Positions 18,065 through 27,072 of a DNA stretch of 64,000 nt are shown piece by piece. A model generated the notes under the pieces. That model did no database searches. It was not told the DNA's origin and was given only the letters and a program-made list of their open reading frames with translations. The stretch lies in the NCBI RefSeq assembly GCF_000292525.1, contig NZ_AEYF01000018.1, forward strand, positions 62,001-126,000, written 5' to 3'. Position 1 is the stretch's first letter. The number at the start of each line of letters is the position of its first letter. The position numbers and the translations under genes were made by a program. This DNA is from Rhizobium sp. CCGE 510 (GTDB lineage: Bacteria; Pseudomonadota; Alphaproteobacteria; Rhizobiales; Rhizobiaceae).

Positions 18065-18707
18065 AGAAAACGAATGGAACCAGCCGGTAGCGTGTCGTGG
18101 CCATGAAGGCCGTGTAGGCAGGATCCTGCTGGAGCAGACGCTCCTCCGCCAACAGGCGCAAACATTGTGCGGCAAGCGCCGTTGCATAGATGGAAAAATT
18201 CCAAAGGCTCGGGTGAGCCATGAAGAAGCCGATATGTGTCATCAGATAACCCGCATACATCGGATGGCGGACAAGCTTGTAGGGTCCGCCGATCTTGACA
18301 CCGCGATTGGCCGGCACCAGGCCGAAGCTTCGCCGCAATGACAGCTTTGCCGATATCTGCAGCACGAAACCGAGTGCCATCACCGTGCCGCAGAGTGCGA
18401 GCGGCGCAAGCGGCTCTGTCGCGGACGGTGAGACGAGCAACGGGAAGAGCGTGCCGATGGCGGTGACCATCCAGTCAAACAGGCGCAGCGACGCATTTCT
18501 CGTCGGCCGGCGCGTCAGGATCAGAAAGGCGGCGGCCGCCTCGGAGACCAGCAGCAGGCCGTCGATGATTGCCCTGTTGTCCTGCATCTGCGGCAGCATA
18601 CGCATGACGATCGCAACGAAGAAATAGCCGATGAGAACTTTCTCGAGAATGTCGAGAATGAAATACACGTCGAAGAATGACCAGCTTGCCGCTGCCTGTT
18701 TTTTCAT
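18063..18707 (-). CDS. Isoprenylcysteine/phospholipid methyltransferase-like membrane protein
   Basis: 214 aa, about five transmembrane helices. The C-terminal half holds the ICMT/PEMT signature GGPYKLVRHPMYAGYLMTHIG and a later EERLLQQDPAYTAF, which in the family bind S-adenosylmethionine. Bacterial members methylate lipids or small substrates rather than prenylated proteins; the substrate here is unknown. The ATG at 18707 has an AAGAG 8 nt upstream and is preferred to the start at 18752. Confidence 0.8.
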   Translation of the reverse strand: MKKQAAASWSFFDVYFILDILEKVLIGYFFVAIVMRMLPQMQDNRAIIDGLLLVSEAAAAFLILTRRPTRNASLRLFDWMVTAIGTLFPLLVSPSATEPLAPLALCGTVMALGFVLQISAKLSLRRSFGLVPANRGVKIGGPYKLVRHPMYAGYLMTHIGFFMAHPSLWNFSIYATALAAQCLRLLAEERLLQQDPAYTAFMATTRYRLVPFVF

Positions 18708-18871
18708 TATTTGCAACTCTTCCGCATCACGAGATTGTCGTGTCGTATACATGCGCCAGCGCTAATAATAGGTTAAGGCTTTCGCTCTTACCTGCTGGTG
18801 CGGAGGTTCTTCCTGCCGATTCTCACCGCAGCATCTAGCGGCGGTGAGAGGCCAATTGCCGTCGGGACCGG

Positions 18872-19591
18872 TCAGTTTTCGCTGATTGTTTCGCCGAAAA
18901 CCGCCTCGAAGGCGGTGCGTAGCCGAATATCGACATCAGCCATCATCACCAGCAAGCCAAGATCGACGAGGCTGGTGACGCCATAGGCTGAGATGCCGCA
19001 GGGCACGATGCCGCCGAAATGATCGAGATCGGGATCGACGTTGAGCGACAATCCATGGAACGTCACCCATTTCCGCAGCCTTATGCCGAGGGCGGCGATC
19101 TTGTCTTCTGCCATCGTCCCATCGGCAAGCAATGGCTTTTCCGGCCGGCGCACCCAGACGCCGACGCGATCTTCACGTCGTTCACCCCGCACATTCATCA
19201 TGTCGAGCGTGCGGATGACGACATCTTCAAGCGCGGCGACAAAGGCGCGCACGTCCTGGCGCCTGCGCTTCAGGTCGAGCATCACATAGGCGACGCGCTG
19301 ACCAGGCCCATGATAGGTATATTCTCCGCCGCGCCCCGTCGCAAAGACCGGAAAACGGTCCGGCTGGACGAGATCCCTGGCATTGGCGCTGGTGCCGGCG
19401 GTATAGAGCGGCGGATGTTCGACGAGCCAGACGAGCTCATCACCGCCATCGGATATCGCTGCTACCTCGCGCTCCATCGTCTCCACGGCCTCCTCATAGG
19501 GAACGAGGCCATCGGCGATGCGCCAACGCACTGGGCGGGTGCCTAGATTCGGGAGCATGGAGAATTCGAGATCGGTGCGAAGCATAGCCAT
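18872..19591 (-). CDS. lipB: Octanoyltransferase (lipoate biosynthesis)
   Basis: 239-aa cytosolic enzyme that moves octanoate from acyl-ACP to lipoyl domains, the first step of protein lipoylation before LipA. Motifs: [12 protein letters not shown] (87-98), Lys164 in [10 protein letters not shown], and the acyl-thioester Cys198 in GIVPCGIS. The length matches LipB. Targets include GcvH (encoded in this window) and the 2-oxoacid dehydrogenases. It could start at ATG 19591 or at the next Met two codons in. Confidence 0.94.
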   Translation of the reverse strand: MAMLRTDLEFSMLPNLGTRPVRWRIADGLVPYEEAVETMEREVAAISDGGDELVWLVEHPPLYTAGTSANARDLVQPDRFPVFATGRGGEYTYHGPGQRVAYVMLDLKRRRQDVRAFVAALEDVVIRTLDMMNVRGERREDRVGVWVRRPEKPLLADGTMAEDKIAALGIRLRKWVTFHGLSLNVDPDLDHFGGIVPCGISAYGVTSLVDLGLLVMMADVDIRLRTAFEAVFGETISEN

Positions 19592-19708
19592 TCCTTGCCG
19601 CTCTCCCCGAAATGCCTGACAAAAGGGGGCGGCAGGACAGCTATATGGACCCGTTTCGGGGCCAATTCAAATGCTGTGACCGGTTTTGAAAAAAACTGTC
19701 ATATCGCC

Positions 19709-19737
19709 CTTGTGCACCCCAAATGCTTTTGCTACAT
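19709..19737 (+). promoter_or_regulatory. Sigma-70 promoter of tRNA-Leu
   Basis: CTTGTG (19709-19714), 17-bp spacer, CTACAT (19732-19737), the rhizobial consensus form, 36 bp before the mature tRNA 5' end. Confidence 0.65.
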
Positions 19738-19773
19738 GCTGCCCCGCCGACGCAAATCGGCACCTACCACGAT

Positions 19774-19858
19774 GCGGTCGTGGCGGAATTGGTAGACGCG
19801 CAGCGTTGAGGTCGCTGTGGGGCAACCCGTGGAAGTTCGAGTCTTCTCGACCGCACCA
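19774..19858 (+). tRNA. tRNA-Leu (anticodon GAG)
   Basis: 85 nt including encoded CCA (19856-19858). Acceptor arms GCGGTCG (19774-19780) and CGACCGC (19848-19854) pair perfectly, with discriminator A at 19855. Anticodon stem CAGCG/CGCTG (19801-19805, 19813-19817) with loop TTGAGGT gives anticodon GAG at 19808-19810, reading CUU and CUC. A GGG-CAA-CCC long variable arm confirms the class II leucine type. Confidence 0.95.
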
Positions 19859-19986
19859 TCTCCCTTCGGGGAAACGCTTTCTAAGCGACGATTTCGATTT
19901 CACCTCGAAGCTATTTGCGGTTGCTCGGCTTGATCGACCGGCCGTCTCATGGTTGATGGCGTCATTTACGCCAAGAATCGGCCGCC

Positions 19987-20946
19987 ATGACAGAGCATCC
20001 AGCCCATCAAAATTCCCTGCAGGGCATGGCGATCATGTCCGGCGCCATGCTGATCCTGCCGATCATGGATGCGATCGCCAAATACATGGCGACCTTCGAG
20101 GCGATGTCACCCGGTCAGGTGACCTTTTACCGATTCTTCTTCCAGATCGCCTGCACCCTGCCGATTCTTTTCGCCCTTTTTGGGCTGAAGGCGCTTTCGG
20201 CAAAACGGCCGTGGATGAACCTGCTGCGCGGCGTGCTGCACGGTGGCGCGAGCCTGCTTTTCTTCGTCGCCGTCAAATACATGCCGCTTGCCGATGTCTT
20301 CGCCATCTATTTCGTCGAACCCTTCATGCTGACGGCCATGTCGGCGCTGTTCCTCGGGGACAAGGTCGGCTGGCGGCGCTGGATGGCGATCGTCGTCGGT
20401 TTCGGCGGCGCGATGATCGTCATCCAGCCGAGTTACGAGATTTTCGGCCTGAAGGCGCTGCTGCCGGTCGCCTGCGCTTTTCTGTTCTCGCTCTATCTGT
20501 TCCTCAACCGCGCCATCGGTGAGGCCGATTCGCCGCTGACCATGCAGACGATGGCCGGCATCGGCGGAACGGCTTTCATGGCAGTGGCCCTTCTCGTCGG
20601 AAGCAGTTCCGGCAATGTCGATTTTGCCGTCTCTCTGCCCGCCTCAGGTCTCGGTCTTGCCCTGCTTCTCGCCCTCGGCTCGATCTCGGGATATGCGCAT
20701 ATGCTCATCGTCCGGGCTTTCCGCCTTGCACCACTGTCGCTGCTTGCACCGTTCCAATACTTCGAGATCATCTCGGCGACCGTTCTCGGTTATGCGCTGT
20801 TCAATGATTTCCCCAGCTTTTCCAAATGGATCGGCATCTTCATCATCGTCGCATCAGGTCTCTTCATCATCTGGCGCGAGCGGCTGCAAGCGCAATCGTT
20901 AAAATCTTCCTCACCCCGGGAATATCGGGTTAACTCCTCTTCTTGA
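19987..20946 (+). CDS. DMT superfamily permease (EamA)
   Basis: 319-aa inner-membrane protein with ten predicted helices in two EamA repeats (about 15-145 and 160-295), ending in a basic cytosolic tail. It matches the drug/metabolite transporter family (RarD/YdcZ-like in general pattern); the substrate is not predictable. Starts 128 bp after tRNA-Leu. No partner genes. Confidence 0.85.
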   Translation: MTEHPAHQNSLQGMAIMSGAMLILPIMDAIAKYMATFEAMSPGQVTFYRFFFQIACTLPILFALFGLKALSAKRPWMNLLRGVLHGGASLLFFVAVKYMPLADVFAIYFVEPFMLTAMSALFLGDKVGWRRWMAIVVGFGGAMIVIQPSYEIFGLKALLPVACAFLFSLYLFLNRAIGEADSPLTMQTMAGIGGTAFMAVALLVGSSSGNVDFAVSLPASGLGLALLLALGSISGYAHMLIVRAFRLAPLSLLAPFQYFEIISATVLGYALFNDFPSFSKWIGIFIIVASGLFIIWRERLQAQSLKSSSPREYRVNSSS

Positions 20947-21010
20947 GGGATCGTCAATTCGCAGGCGCTAAAACTGTCTCCGGCTTCATGATGAAGCCTG
21001 GAGCTAAAAC

Positions 21011-21715
21011 ATGAGCGAATTTCGTCTCGCTTTTCCGGCCTGTGTCGTGGCCGGCAAGCATCGGCTGACGGCCGAAGATATACTGCTATTGCGCAAACAT
21101 GCTTTTCCGGAGGGTATCCGGACATCCGACGATGTCGTGGCAATGTTGGCGCTCAACAATTCCTGCCCTGAAAAATGCGCTGCCTGGAACGCTTTCTTCG
21201 TCGAGCAGCTCGCCGGTTTCATCGTCCATTACACCTATCCGCAAGGCTCGCTTGATGAGATCAACGTCGCCTGGATCATGCGCATGTTCACGACCGACGG
21301 CGTCGTCAACTCGGCGCTGGAACTCGAGCTCATTCTCCACATCATGGAGATTTCGACCGATGTCCCGGGTGAGTTGAGAGCGCTCGCCCTCGACCAGCTC
21401 CGTGTGGCGATCACCGACAATATCGGCGGCTACAAGCTGTCGCGTGCCGTCGATCGCCGGGGCATTACCCGCCAGGACGTCGATTTCGCCATGCGTATCT
21501 TCAGAAGCGTCGCCGAAGGCGATGTCATTCCCGTCTCGTCGGTCGAATACGGCGTGCTCCAGCAGATCGAGCAGGCGACGCTGCCCGGCGCCAATCATCC
21601 GCACTGGGCCGGCATCATGGCCGCCGTCCAGCTGCGCGACTATGCCGAGCCGCGGCGCAGCCGCTGGCTGCGCATCGTCGACGAGGAACCTGTCTCGCAG
21701 GCAGCTGTTGCCTGA
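21011..21715 (+). CDS. Conserved hypothetical protein
   Basis: 234-aa soluble, mainly helical protein with no motif I recognise. The composition is typical coding sequence. Middle segments such as VNSALELELILHIMEISTDVPG and LRALALDQLRVAITD look like helical repeats. A GGAG precedes the ATG. It lies upstream of pccA on the same strand but is separated from it by a strong hairpin. Probably a Rhizobiales-specific family. Confidence 0.7.
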   Translation: MSEFRLAFPACVVAGKHRLTAEDILLLRKHAFPEGIRTSDDVVAMLALNNSCPEKCAAWNAFFVEQLAGFIVHYTYPQGSLDEINVAWIMRMFTTDGVVNSALELELILHIMEISTDVPGELRALALDQLRVAITDNIGGYKLSRAVDRRGITRQDVDFAMRIFRSVAEGDVIPVSSVEYGVLQQIEQATLPGANHPHWAGIMAAVQLRDYAEPRRSRWLRIVDEEPVSQAAVA

Positions 21716-21750
21716 CACTGCTCAAGCCTGCCACTCCTCAAGCCTGATTG

Positions 21751-21788
21751 TGCGTTCCGGTGTTTTATGCGTAAAACTCCGGAACGCA
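21751..21788. terminator. Long palindromic hairpin upstream of pccA
   Basis: Arms TGCGTTCCGG (21751-21760) and CCGGAACGCA (21779-21788), extended inward by GTTTTA / TAAAAC with one T-T mismatch and a four-base loop. It lies 19 bp before the pccA ATG, so it is either a terminator of the preceding gene or a hairpin in the pccA leader. Confidence 0.55.
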
Positions 21789-21806
21789 TTTCTGGGTGGA
21801 GTCTCG

Positions 21807-23828
21807 ATGTTCAAGAAAATCCTGATCGCGAATCGCGGCGAAATCGCCTGCCGCGTGATCAAGACCGCGCGCCGCATGGGTATTTTGACCGTTGCGGTCT
21901 ATTCGGATGCGGATCGGGACGCACTGCATGTCGAGATGGCCGACGAGGCCGTGCATATCGGCCCGGCCGCAGCCTCCGAGAGCTATCTGGTTGCTGAAAA
22001 GATCATCGCTGCCTGCAAGGCAACCGGCGCCGAGGCGGTGCATCCGGGCTACGGCTTCCTGTCCGAGCGCGCCTCCTTCTGCGCCGAACTGGAAAAGCAG
22101 GGCATCGTCTTCATCGGCCCGAAGCCGAAGGCGATCATGGCGATGGGCGACAAGATCGAATCGAAGAAATTCGCCAATGCCGCCGGCGTGTCCACCGTGC
22201 CCGGCCATCTCGGCGTTATCGAGGATGCCGCCCATGCGGAGGTGATAGCGGGCGGGATCGGTTATCCCGTCATGATCAAGGCATCGGCCGGCGGCGGCGG
22301 CAAGGGCATGCGCATTGCCTGGAATGAGTCCGAGGTGGGCGACGGCTTCGAGCGCGCCCGCTCGGAGGCGAAGAGCTCCTTCGGCGACGACCGCATCTTC
22401 ATCGAAAAATTCATCGTCGAGCCGCGCCACATCGAGATCCAGGTGCTGGCCGATGCGCATGGCAACGTCGTCTATCTCGGCGAGCGCGAATGCTCGATCC
22501 AGCGGCGGAACCAGAAAGTGGCGGAAGAGGCGCCCTCGCCCTTCCTCGACGAGAAAACCCGCAAGGCGATGGGCGAACAATCGGTGGCCTTGGCGAGAGC
22601 GGTCGATTACCAGAGCGCCGGCACCGTCGAATTCATCGTCGACCGCGACCGTAATTTCTATTTCCTCGAAATGAACACCCGCCTGCAGGTCGAACATCCC
22701 GTGACTGAACTCGTCACCGGCATCGATCTCGTCGAGCAGATGATCCGTGTCGCAGCGGGAGAGCCGCTTCCCCTCACCCAGGAAGACATCAGGCTCGACG
22801 GCTGGGCGATCGAAAGCCGGCTCTATGCCGAAGACCCCTATCGCAACTTCCTGCCCTCGATCGGCCGCCTGACGCGCTACCGCCCGCCGGTGGAAGGCCG
22901 CAGCGGCAATGTCGTGGTCCGCAACGATACCGGCGTCTTCGAAGGCGCCGAGATCTCGATGTACTACGATCCGATGATCGCCAAGCTCTGCACCTGGGCA
23001 CCGACGCGCAGCGAAGCGATCGAGGCCATGGGCCAGGCGCTCGACGGTTTCGTCGTCGACGGGATCGAGCACAACGTCCCCTTCCTGTCGGCGCTGATGA
23101 AACATCCGCGTTGGCGCGAGGGCCGGCTGTCCACCGGCTTTATCGCCGAGGAATATCCCGACGGTTTCGCGCCGATGAAACCGGACCGCACGGAAGAGGC
23201 GATGCTTGCCGCCATCGCACTTTCCGCCCGCCTGATCGAAACGAGCCGGCGCGAGCATTTCGCCGATCGCCTGCGTGCCGCATCGGGCGCGCTGGCCGAG
23301 CACTGGGTGATCAAGATCGGTGACAACTACGTCGCCGCAAGATTGCTCGATGGCCTCGTCACCATTCCCTTCGATATGGACATGGAAATCGAGGGGGCGA
23401 TTGACGGCGAGAGCATGAGCGTTGTCACCGATTGGAGACCGGGCGATCCGGTCTGGAGGGGCAAGGTCGGCGGCCGCGATATCACCGCGCAGGTCCGCCC
23501 GGTCCTCAACGGGTTGCGTCTCGACTGGCAGGGGCTTTCGGTGACGGCCAAAGTCTTTTCCCCGCGTCATGCCGAGCTTGATAGGCTGATGCCGGTGAAG
23601 CTGCCGCCCGATACCTCCAAACTGCTGCTCTGCCCGATGCCCGGCCTCGTCGTTTCCATCGCGGTTGCCGAGGGCCAGGAGGTCAAAGCCGGCGAGACGC
23701 TTGCGATCGTCGAGGCGATGAAGATGGAAAACGTGCTGCGCGCCGACCGCGATCTCGTCGTCTCGAAGATCAATGCCGCGGCCGGCGAAAGCCTGGCCGT
23801 CGATGCGGTGATCATGGAATTCGCCTGA
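21807..23828 (+). CDS. pccA: Propionyl-CoA carboxylase, biotin-carrying alpha subunit
   Basis: 673-aa biotin-dependent enzyme. N-terminal biotin carboxylase (about 1-450; starts FKKILIANRGEIACRVIKTA, ATP-grasp loop ASAGGGGKGMRI, and EMNTRLQVEHPVTE), a BT linker region (about 500-590), and a C-terminal biotinyl domain with Lys639 in the AMKMEN motif. It carboxylates biotin for the beta subunit PccB, encoded 3.2 kb away on the other strand. The pathway is propionyl-CoA to methylmalonyl-CoA, for example from odd-chain or branched amino acid breakdown. The start at 21807 has GGTGGAG upstream. Confidence 0.93.
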   Translation: MFKKILIANRGEIACRVIKTARRMGILTVAVYSDADRDALHVEMADEAVHIGPAAASESYLVAEKIIAACKATGAEAVHPGYGFLSERASFCAELEKQGIVFIGPKPKAIMAMGDKIESKKFANAAGVSTVPGHLGVIEDAAHAEVIAGGIGYPVMIKASAGGGGKGMRIAWNESEVGDGFERARSEAKSSFGDDRIFIEKFIVEPRHIEIQVLADAHGNVVYLGERECSIQRRNQKVAEEAPSPFLDEKTRKAMGEQSVALARAVDYQSAGTVEFIVDRDRNFYFLEMNTRLQVEHPVTELVTGIDLVEQMIRVAAGEPLPLTQEDIRLDGWAIESRLYAEDPYRNFLPSIGRLTRYRPPVEGRSGNVVVRNDTGVFEGAEISMYYDPMIAKLCTWAPTRSEAIEAMGQALDGFVVDGIEHNVPFLSALMKHPRWREGRLSTGFIAEEYPDGFAPMKPDRTEEAMLAAIALSARLIETSRREHFADRLRAASGALAEHWVIKIGDNYVAARLLDGLVTIPFDMDMEIEGAIDGESMSVVTDWRPGDPVWRGKVGGRDITAQVRPVLNGLRLDWQGLSVTAKVFSPRHAELDRLMPVKLPPDTSKLLLCPMPGLVVSIAVAEGQEVKAGETLAIVEAMKMENVLRADRDLVVSKINAAAGESLAVDAVIMEFA

Positions 23829-23889
23829 GCGGAAAAGGCCGGCGGCCGTTTTCGCTTGAGCGCGGCTCGCCGACCGTGCCAAGGTCGCC

Positions 23890-23927
23890 CCAATAAATTG
23901 CCAGGGAGCCAATAAATTGCCAGGGAG
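23890..23927 (+). repeat. 19-bp perfect tandem duplication carrying a ribosome site
   Basis: CCAATAAATTGCCAGGGAG occurs twice head to tail (23890-23908 and 23909-23927). Each copy ends in a CAGGGAG ribosome-binding sequence; only the second is at the right distance from the ATG at 23937. Confidence 0.9.
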
Positions 23928-23936
23928 ATTGTGAAG

Positions 23937-25063
<1,127 letters not shown>

Positions 25064-25064
<1 letters not shown>

Positions 25065-25549
25065 TGGCTTCGACGACCTACACGGCCGACCTCAAGACCT
25101 TCGATGAGCTGCTTGCGCGGGAGCTCTACGACCTTTTGAAAATGCGCGTCGATGTCTTCGTCGTCGAGCAGAACTGTGCCTATCCGGAACTCGATGGCAA
25201 GGATATCGATGCCCTGCATCTGCGGTTGCTGGAGAGCGGCGAACTCCTGGCTGCGGCGCGGATCCTGACACCGCGCGAGCCGCATGATCCGTCAAAAATC
25301 GGCCGCGTCGTCGTCTCGCCGGCCCATCGCGGCAAGCGCCTCGGCGATGCATTGATGAGCGAGGCGATCTCCGCTTGCGAGCGGCTTTATCCGGCACACC
25401 CCATTGCCTTGTCGGCGCAGGCCCATTTGCGCCGCTTCTACGAATCCTTCGGTTTCATCGTGACGTCGGCGGAATATCTGGAAGACGGCATTCCCCATAT
25501 CGATATGGTCCGCCAGCTGGCCATCCAGCCGTCAAGGATATTGTCATGA
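25064..25549 (+). CDS. GNAT acetyltransferase, ElaA family
   Basis: 161 aa. ElaA-like pattern: LYDLLKMRVDVFVVEQNCAYPELDG at the N-terminus, then the acetyl-CoA loop VSPAHRGKRLGDALM. The acceptor is unknown. One base of overlap with the formaldehyde dehydrogenase stop and a 4-nt ATGA overlap with the following gene make a three-gene coupled unit. Confidence 0.87.
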
Positions 25550-26013
25550 TCTATGTCGATGCCGATGCCTGCCCGGTGAAGCCGGAAGTGCTGAAGGTCG
25601 CCGAACGCCACGGTCTCGAAGTCACCTTCGTTGCCAATTCGGGCCTGCGCCCGTCGCGTGATCCGATGATCCACAATGTCATCGTCTCCAACGCCTTCGA
25701 CGCCGCTGACAATTGGATTGCCGAACGCGCTGGCGCGGGCGACGTCGTCGTCACCGCCGATGTACCGCTCGCCGTGCGCTGTGTCGCCACCGGCGCCTTT
25801 GTCAGCGGCCCGACCGGACGCGTCTTCGACGAGACCAATATCGGCATGGCGAGCGCCATGCGTGATCTTGGCGCGCATTTGCGCGAAACCGGCGAGAGCA
25901 AGGGCTACAATGCCGCCTTCAGCCCCAAGGACCGTTCACGCTTCCTCGAAACCTTCGATCGCCTCTGCCGCCGCGCCAAGAGCCTTTCTGCCGAGGCTGG
26001 TGGGAACTCGTAA
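25546..26013 (+). CDS. UPF0178 (DUF188, YaiI/YqxD) family protein
   Basis: 155 aa. Begins MIYVDADACPVKPEVLKVAERHG and contains VVVTADVPLA and FDETNIGMASAMRDLG, the diagnostic blocks of the YaiI/YqxD family. Members have a PIN-like fold with conserved Asp residues that hint at nuclease activity, but the function is undefined. The ATG overlaps the elaA-like stop by four bases. Confidence 0.9.
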   Translation: MIYVDADACPVKPEVLKVAERHGLEVTFVANSGLRPSRDPMIHNVIVSNAFDAADNWIAERAGAGDVVVTADVPLAVRCVATGAFVSGPTGRVFDETNIGMASAMRDLGAHLRETGESKGYNAAFSPKDRSRFLETFDRLCRRAKSLSAEAGGNS

Positions 26014-26106
26014 TTCCACCCTCAAACCCGCATGAAACGGGTGGCATAGCGGCCATGCGGATTCCTACCTTGAACACAACCGTTCCCACACGCATATAGG
26101 GATTAT

Positions 26107-26157
26107 CGCAGACGACTGCGGCGTCCTGAGGATGCAACGTCGCGGGGACGGCCTCGC
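26107..26157 (+). promoter_or_regulatory. Guanidine-II (mini-ykkC) riboswitch
   Basis: Two hairpins with the diagnostic ACGR tetraloops. P1 is CGCAG-ACGA-CTGCG (26107-26120). P2 is GCGGGG-ACGG-CCTCGC (26142-26157, one G-U pair). They are separated by 21 nt, and P2 ends 8 nt before the Shine-Dalgarno AAGGAG (26166-26171) of the sugE/gdx gene. This is the exact layout of the guanidine-II class, which controls SMR guanidinium exporters at the level of translation. Built from pattern reading only; no covariance search was possible. Confidence 0.88.
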
Positions 26158-26177
26158 TCTTGAACAAGGAGAGTCGT

Positions 26178-26492
26178 ATGGCCTGGTTTCTGCTTTTTCT
26201 CGCCGGTCTTTTTGAATGTGGCTGGGCGATCGGCCTTAAATACACCGATGGTTTCACACGGCCGCTTCCGACCGCATTGACTGTCATATCCATGGTGGTC
26301 AGCATCGTGCTGCTCGGCCTGGCGGTGAAGCACCTACCGATCGGCACCGCCTATGCGGTCTGGACCGGCATCGGCACGGTCGGCACCGTGCTCCTCGGCA
26401 TCTGGCTGCTTGGCGATGAGGCAAGTGTCTCCCGACTTGCCTGCATCGTGCTGATCGTCGGCGGCATCGCCGGACTCAAGCTCACAGCCTGA
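26178..26492 (+). CDS. sugE: SMR family transporter SugE/Gdx (guanidinium exporter)
   Basis: 104-aa inner-membrane protein with four helices. It begins MAWFLLFLAGLFECGWAIGLKYTDGF; Glu13 is the essential proton/substrate-coupling glutamate, and GWAIGLKYTDGF distinguishes the SugE/Gdx subgroup from the EmrE group. The protein works as a dual-topology dimer and exports guanidinium in exchange for protons in characterised homologues. The riboswitch directly upstream supports that substrate. Start at ATG 26178 with AAGGAGAG. A hairpin follows the gene. Confidence 0.93.
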   Translation: MAWFLLFLAGLFECGWAIGLKYTDGFTRPLPTALTVISMVVSIVLLGLAVKHLPIGTAYAVWTGIGTVGTVLLGIWLLGDEASVSRLACIVLIVGGIAGLKLTA

Positions 26493-26503
26493 CCTGATAT
26501 CGA

Positions 26504-26532
26504 GCCGAGGGGCATCACTGAGGCCCCTCGGC
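26504..26532. terminator. Hairpin between convergent sugE and DoxX genes
   Basis: GCCGAGGGGC (26504-26513) and GCCCCTCGGC (26523-26532), 9-base loop, with no T-run; probably a shared transcription end. Confidence 0.6.
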
Positions 26533-26540
26533 CTATCGAA

Positions 26541-26933
26541 TTATGCTGCCTTGCGGTTATCGACGGAGAATGCGCCGGGACCGGAGAAGAACAGATAGAG
26601 GAAGACGAAGCAGAACAGGATCGCGGCGTCGCCCTGGTTGACGGCCGGGAAGAAGCTGTTCGGGGCATGCGCCATGAAATAGGCGACCGCCATCTCACCG
26701 GCGAGCAGGAAAGCGACGGGGCGCGTCAGCAGGCCGACGAGAATGAGGATGCCGCCGACAAGCTCAAGAAACGCAGCGAAAAGCATCAGCGGCGGCAGCG
26801 AGCCGGACATCTGTGAAGCCGGGAAGCCGAAAAGCTTCATTGTGCCGTGTTCGATGAACAGCAGCGCGGTGATGATCCTGAGAGCGGCCAGCCCATAGGG
26901 GCGGTAAGCAGAAAGACGCTCGAAACTTGACAT
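26541..26933 (-). CDS. DoxX family membrane protein
   Basis: 130 aa with four helices. LAALRIITALLFIEHGTMKLFGFP is the DoxX signature, followed by LELVGGILILVGLLTRPVAFLLAGEM. Inner-membrane protein; some members take part in redox or thiosulfate/quinone pathways, but no partner is next to it here. GAGAGGTTT upstream serves as the ribosome site. Confidence 0.87.
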   Translation of the reverse strand: MSSFERLSAYRPYGLAALRIITALLFIEHGTMKLFGFPASQMSGSLPPLMLFAAFLELVGGILILVGLLTRPVAFLLAGEMAVAYFMAHAPNSFFPAVNQGDAAILFCFVFLYLFFSGPGAFSVDNRKAA

Positions 26934-27072
26934 AAAACCTCTCCATTAAAAGAATACCGGCGAGCGTTAGCCTGTCGCCGGTTAGGATTGAACACACGGA
27001 TCGCTGACAACCGTTCACATTTTCGACAGCAGCTAAACACCTGACCGGACGATTTTATTCATCGGCCAAATC

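Noticed and set aside
19686..20522. 278-codon frame covering tRNA-Leu
   Set aside because: It reads through a tRNA with perfect cloverleaf and overlaps the DMT permease in another frame.
26014..26106. Guanidine-I (ykkC) riboswitch
   Set aside because: The ykkC conserved sequences are absent; the paired ACGR hairpins fit the guanidine-II class instead.
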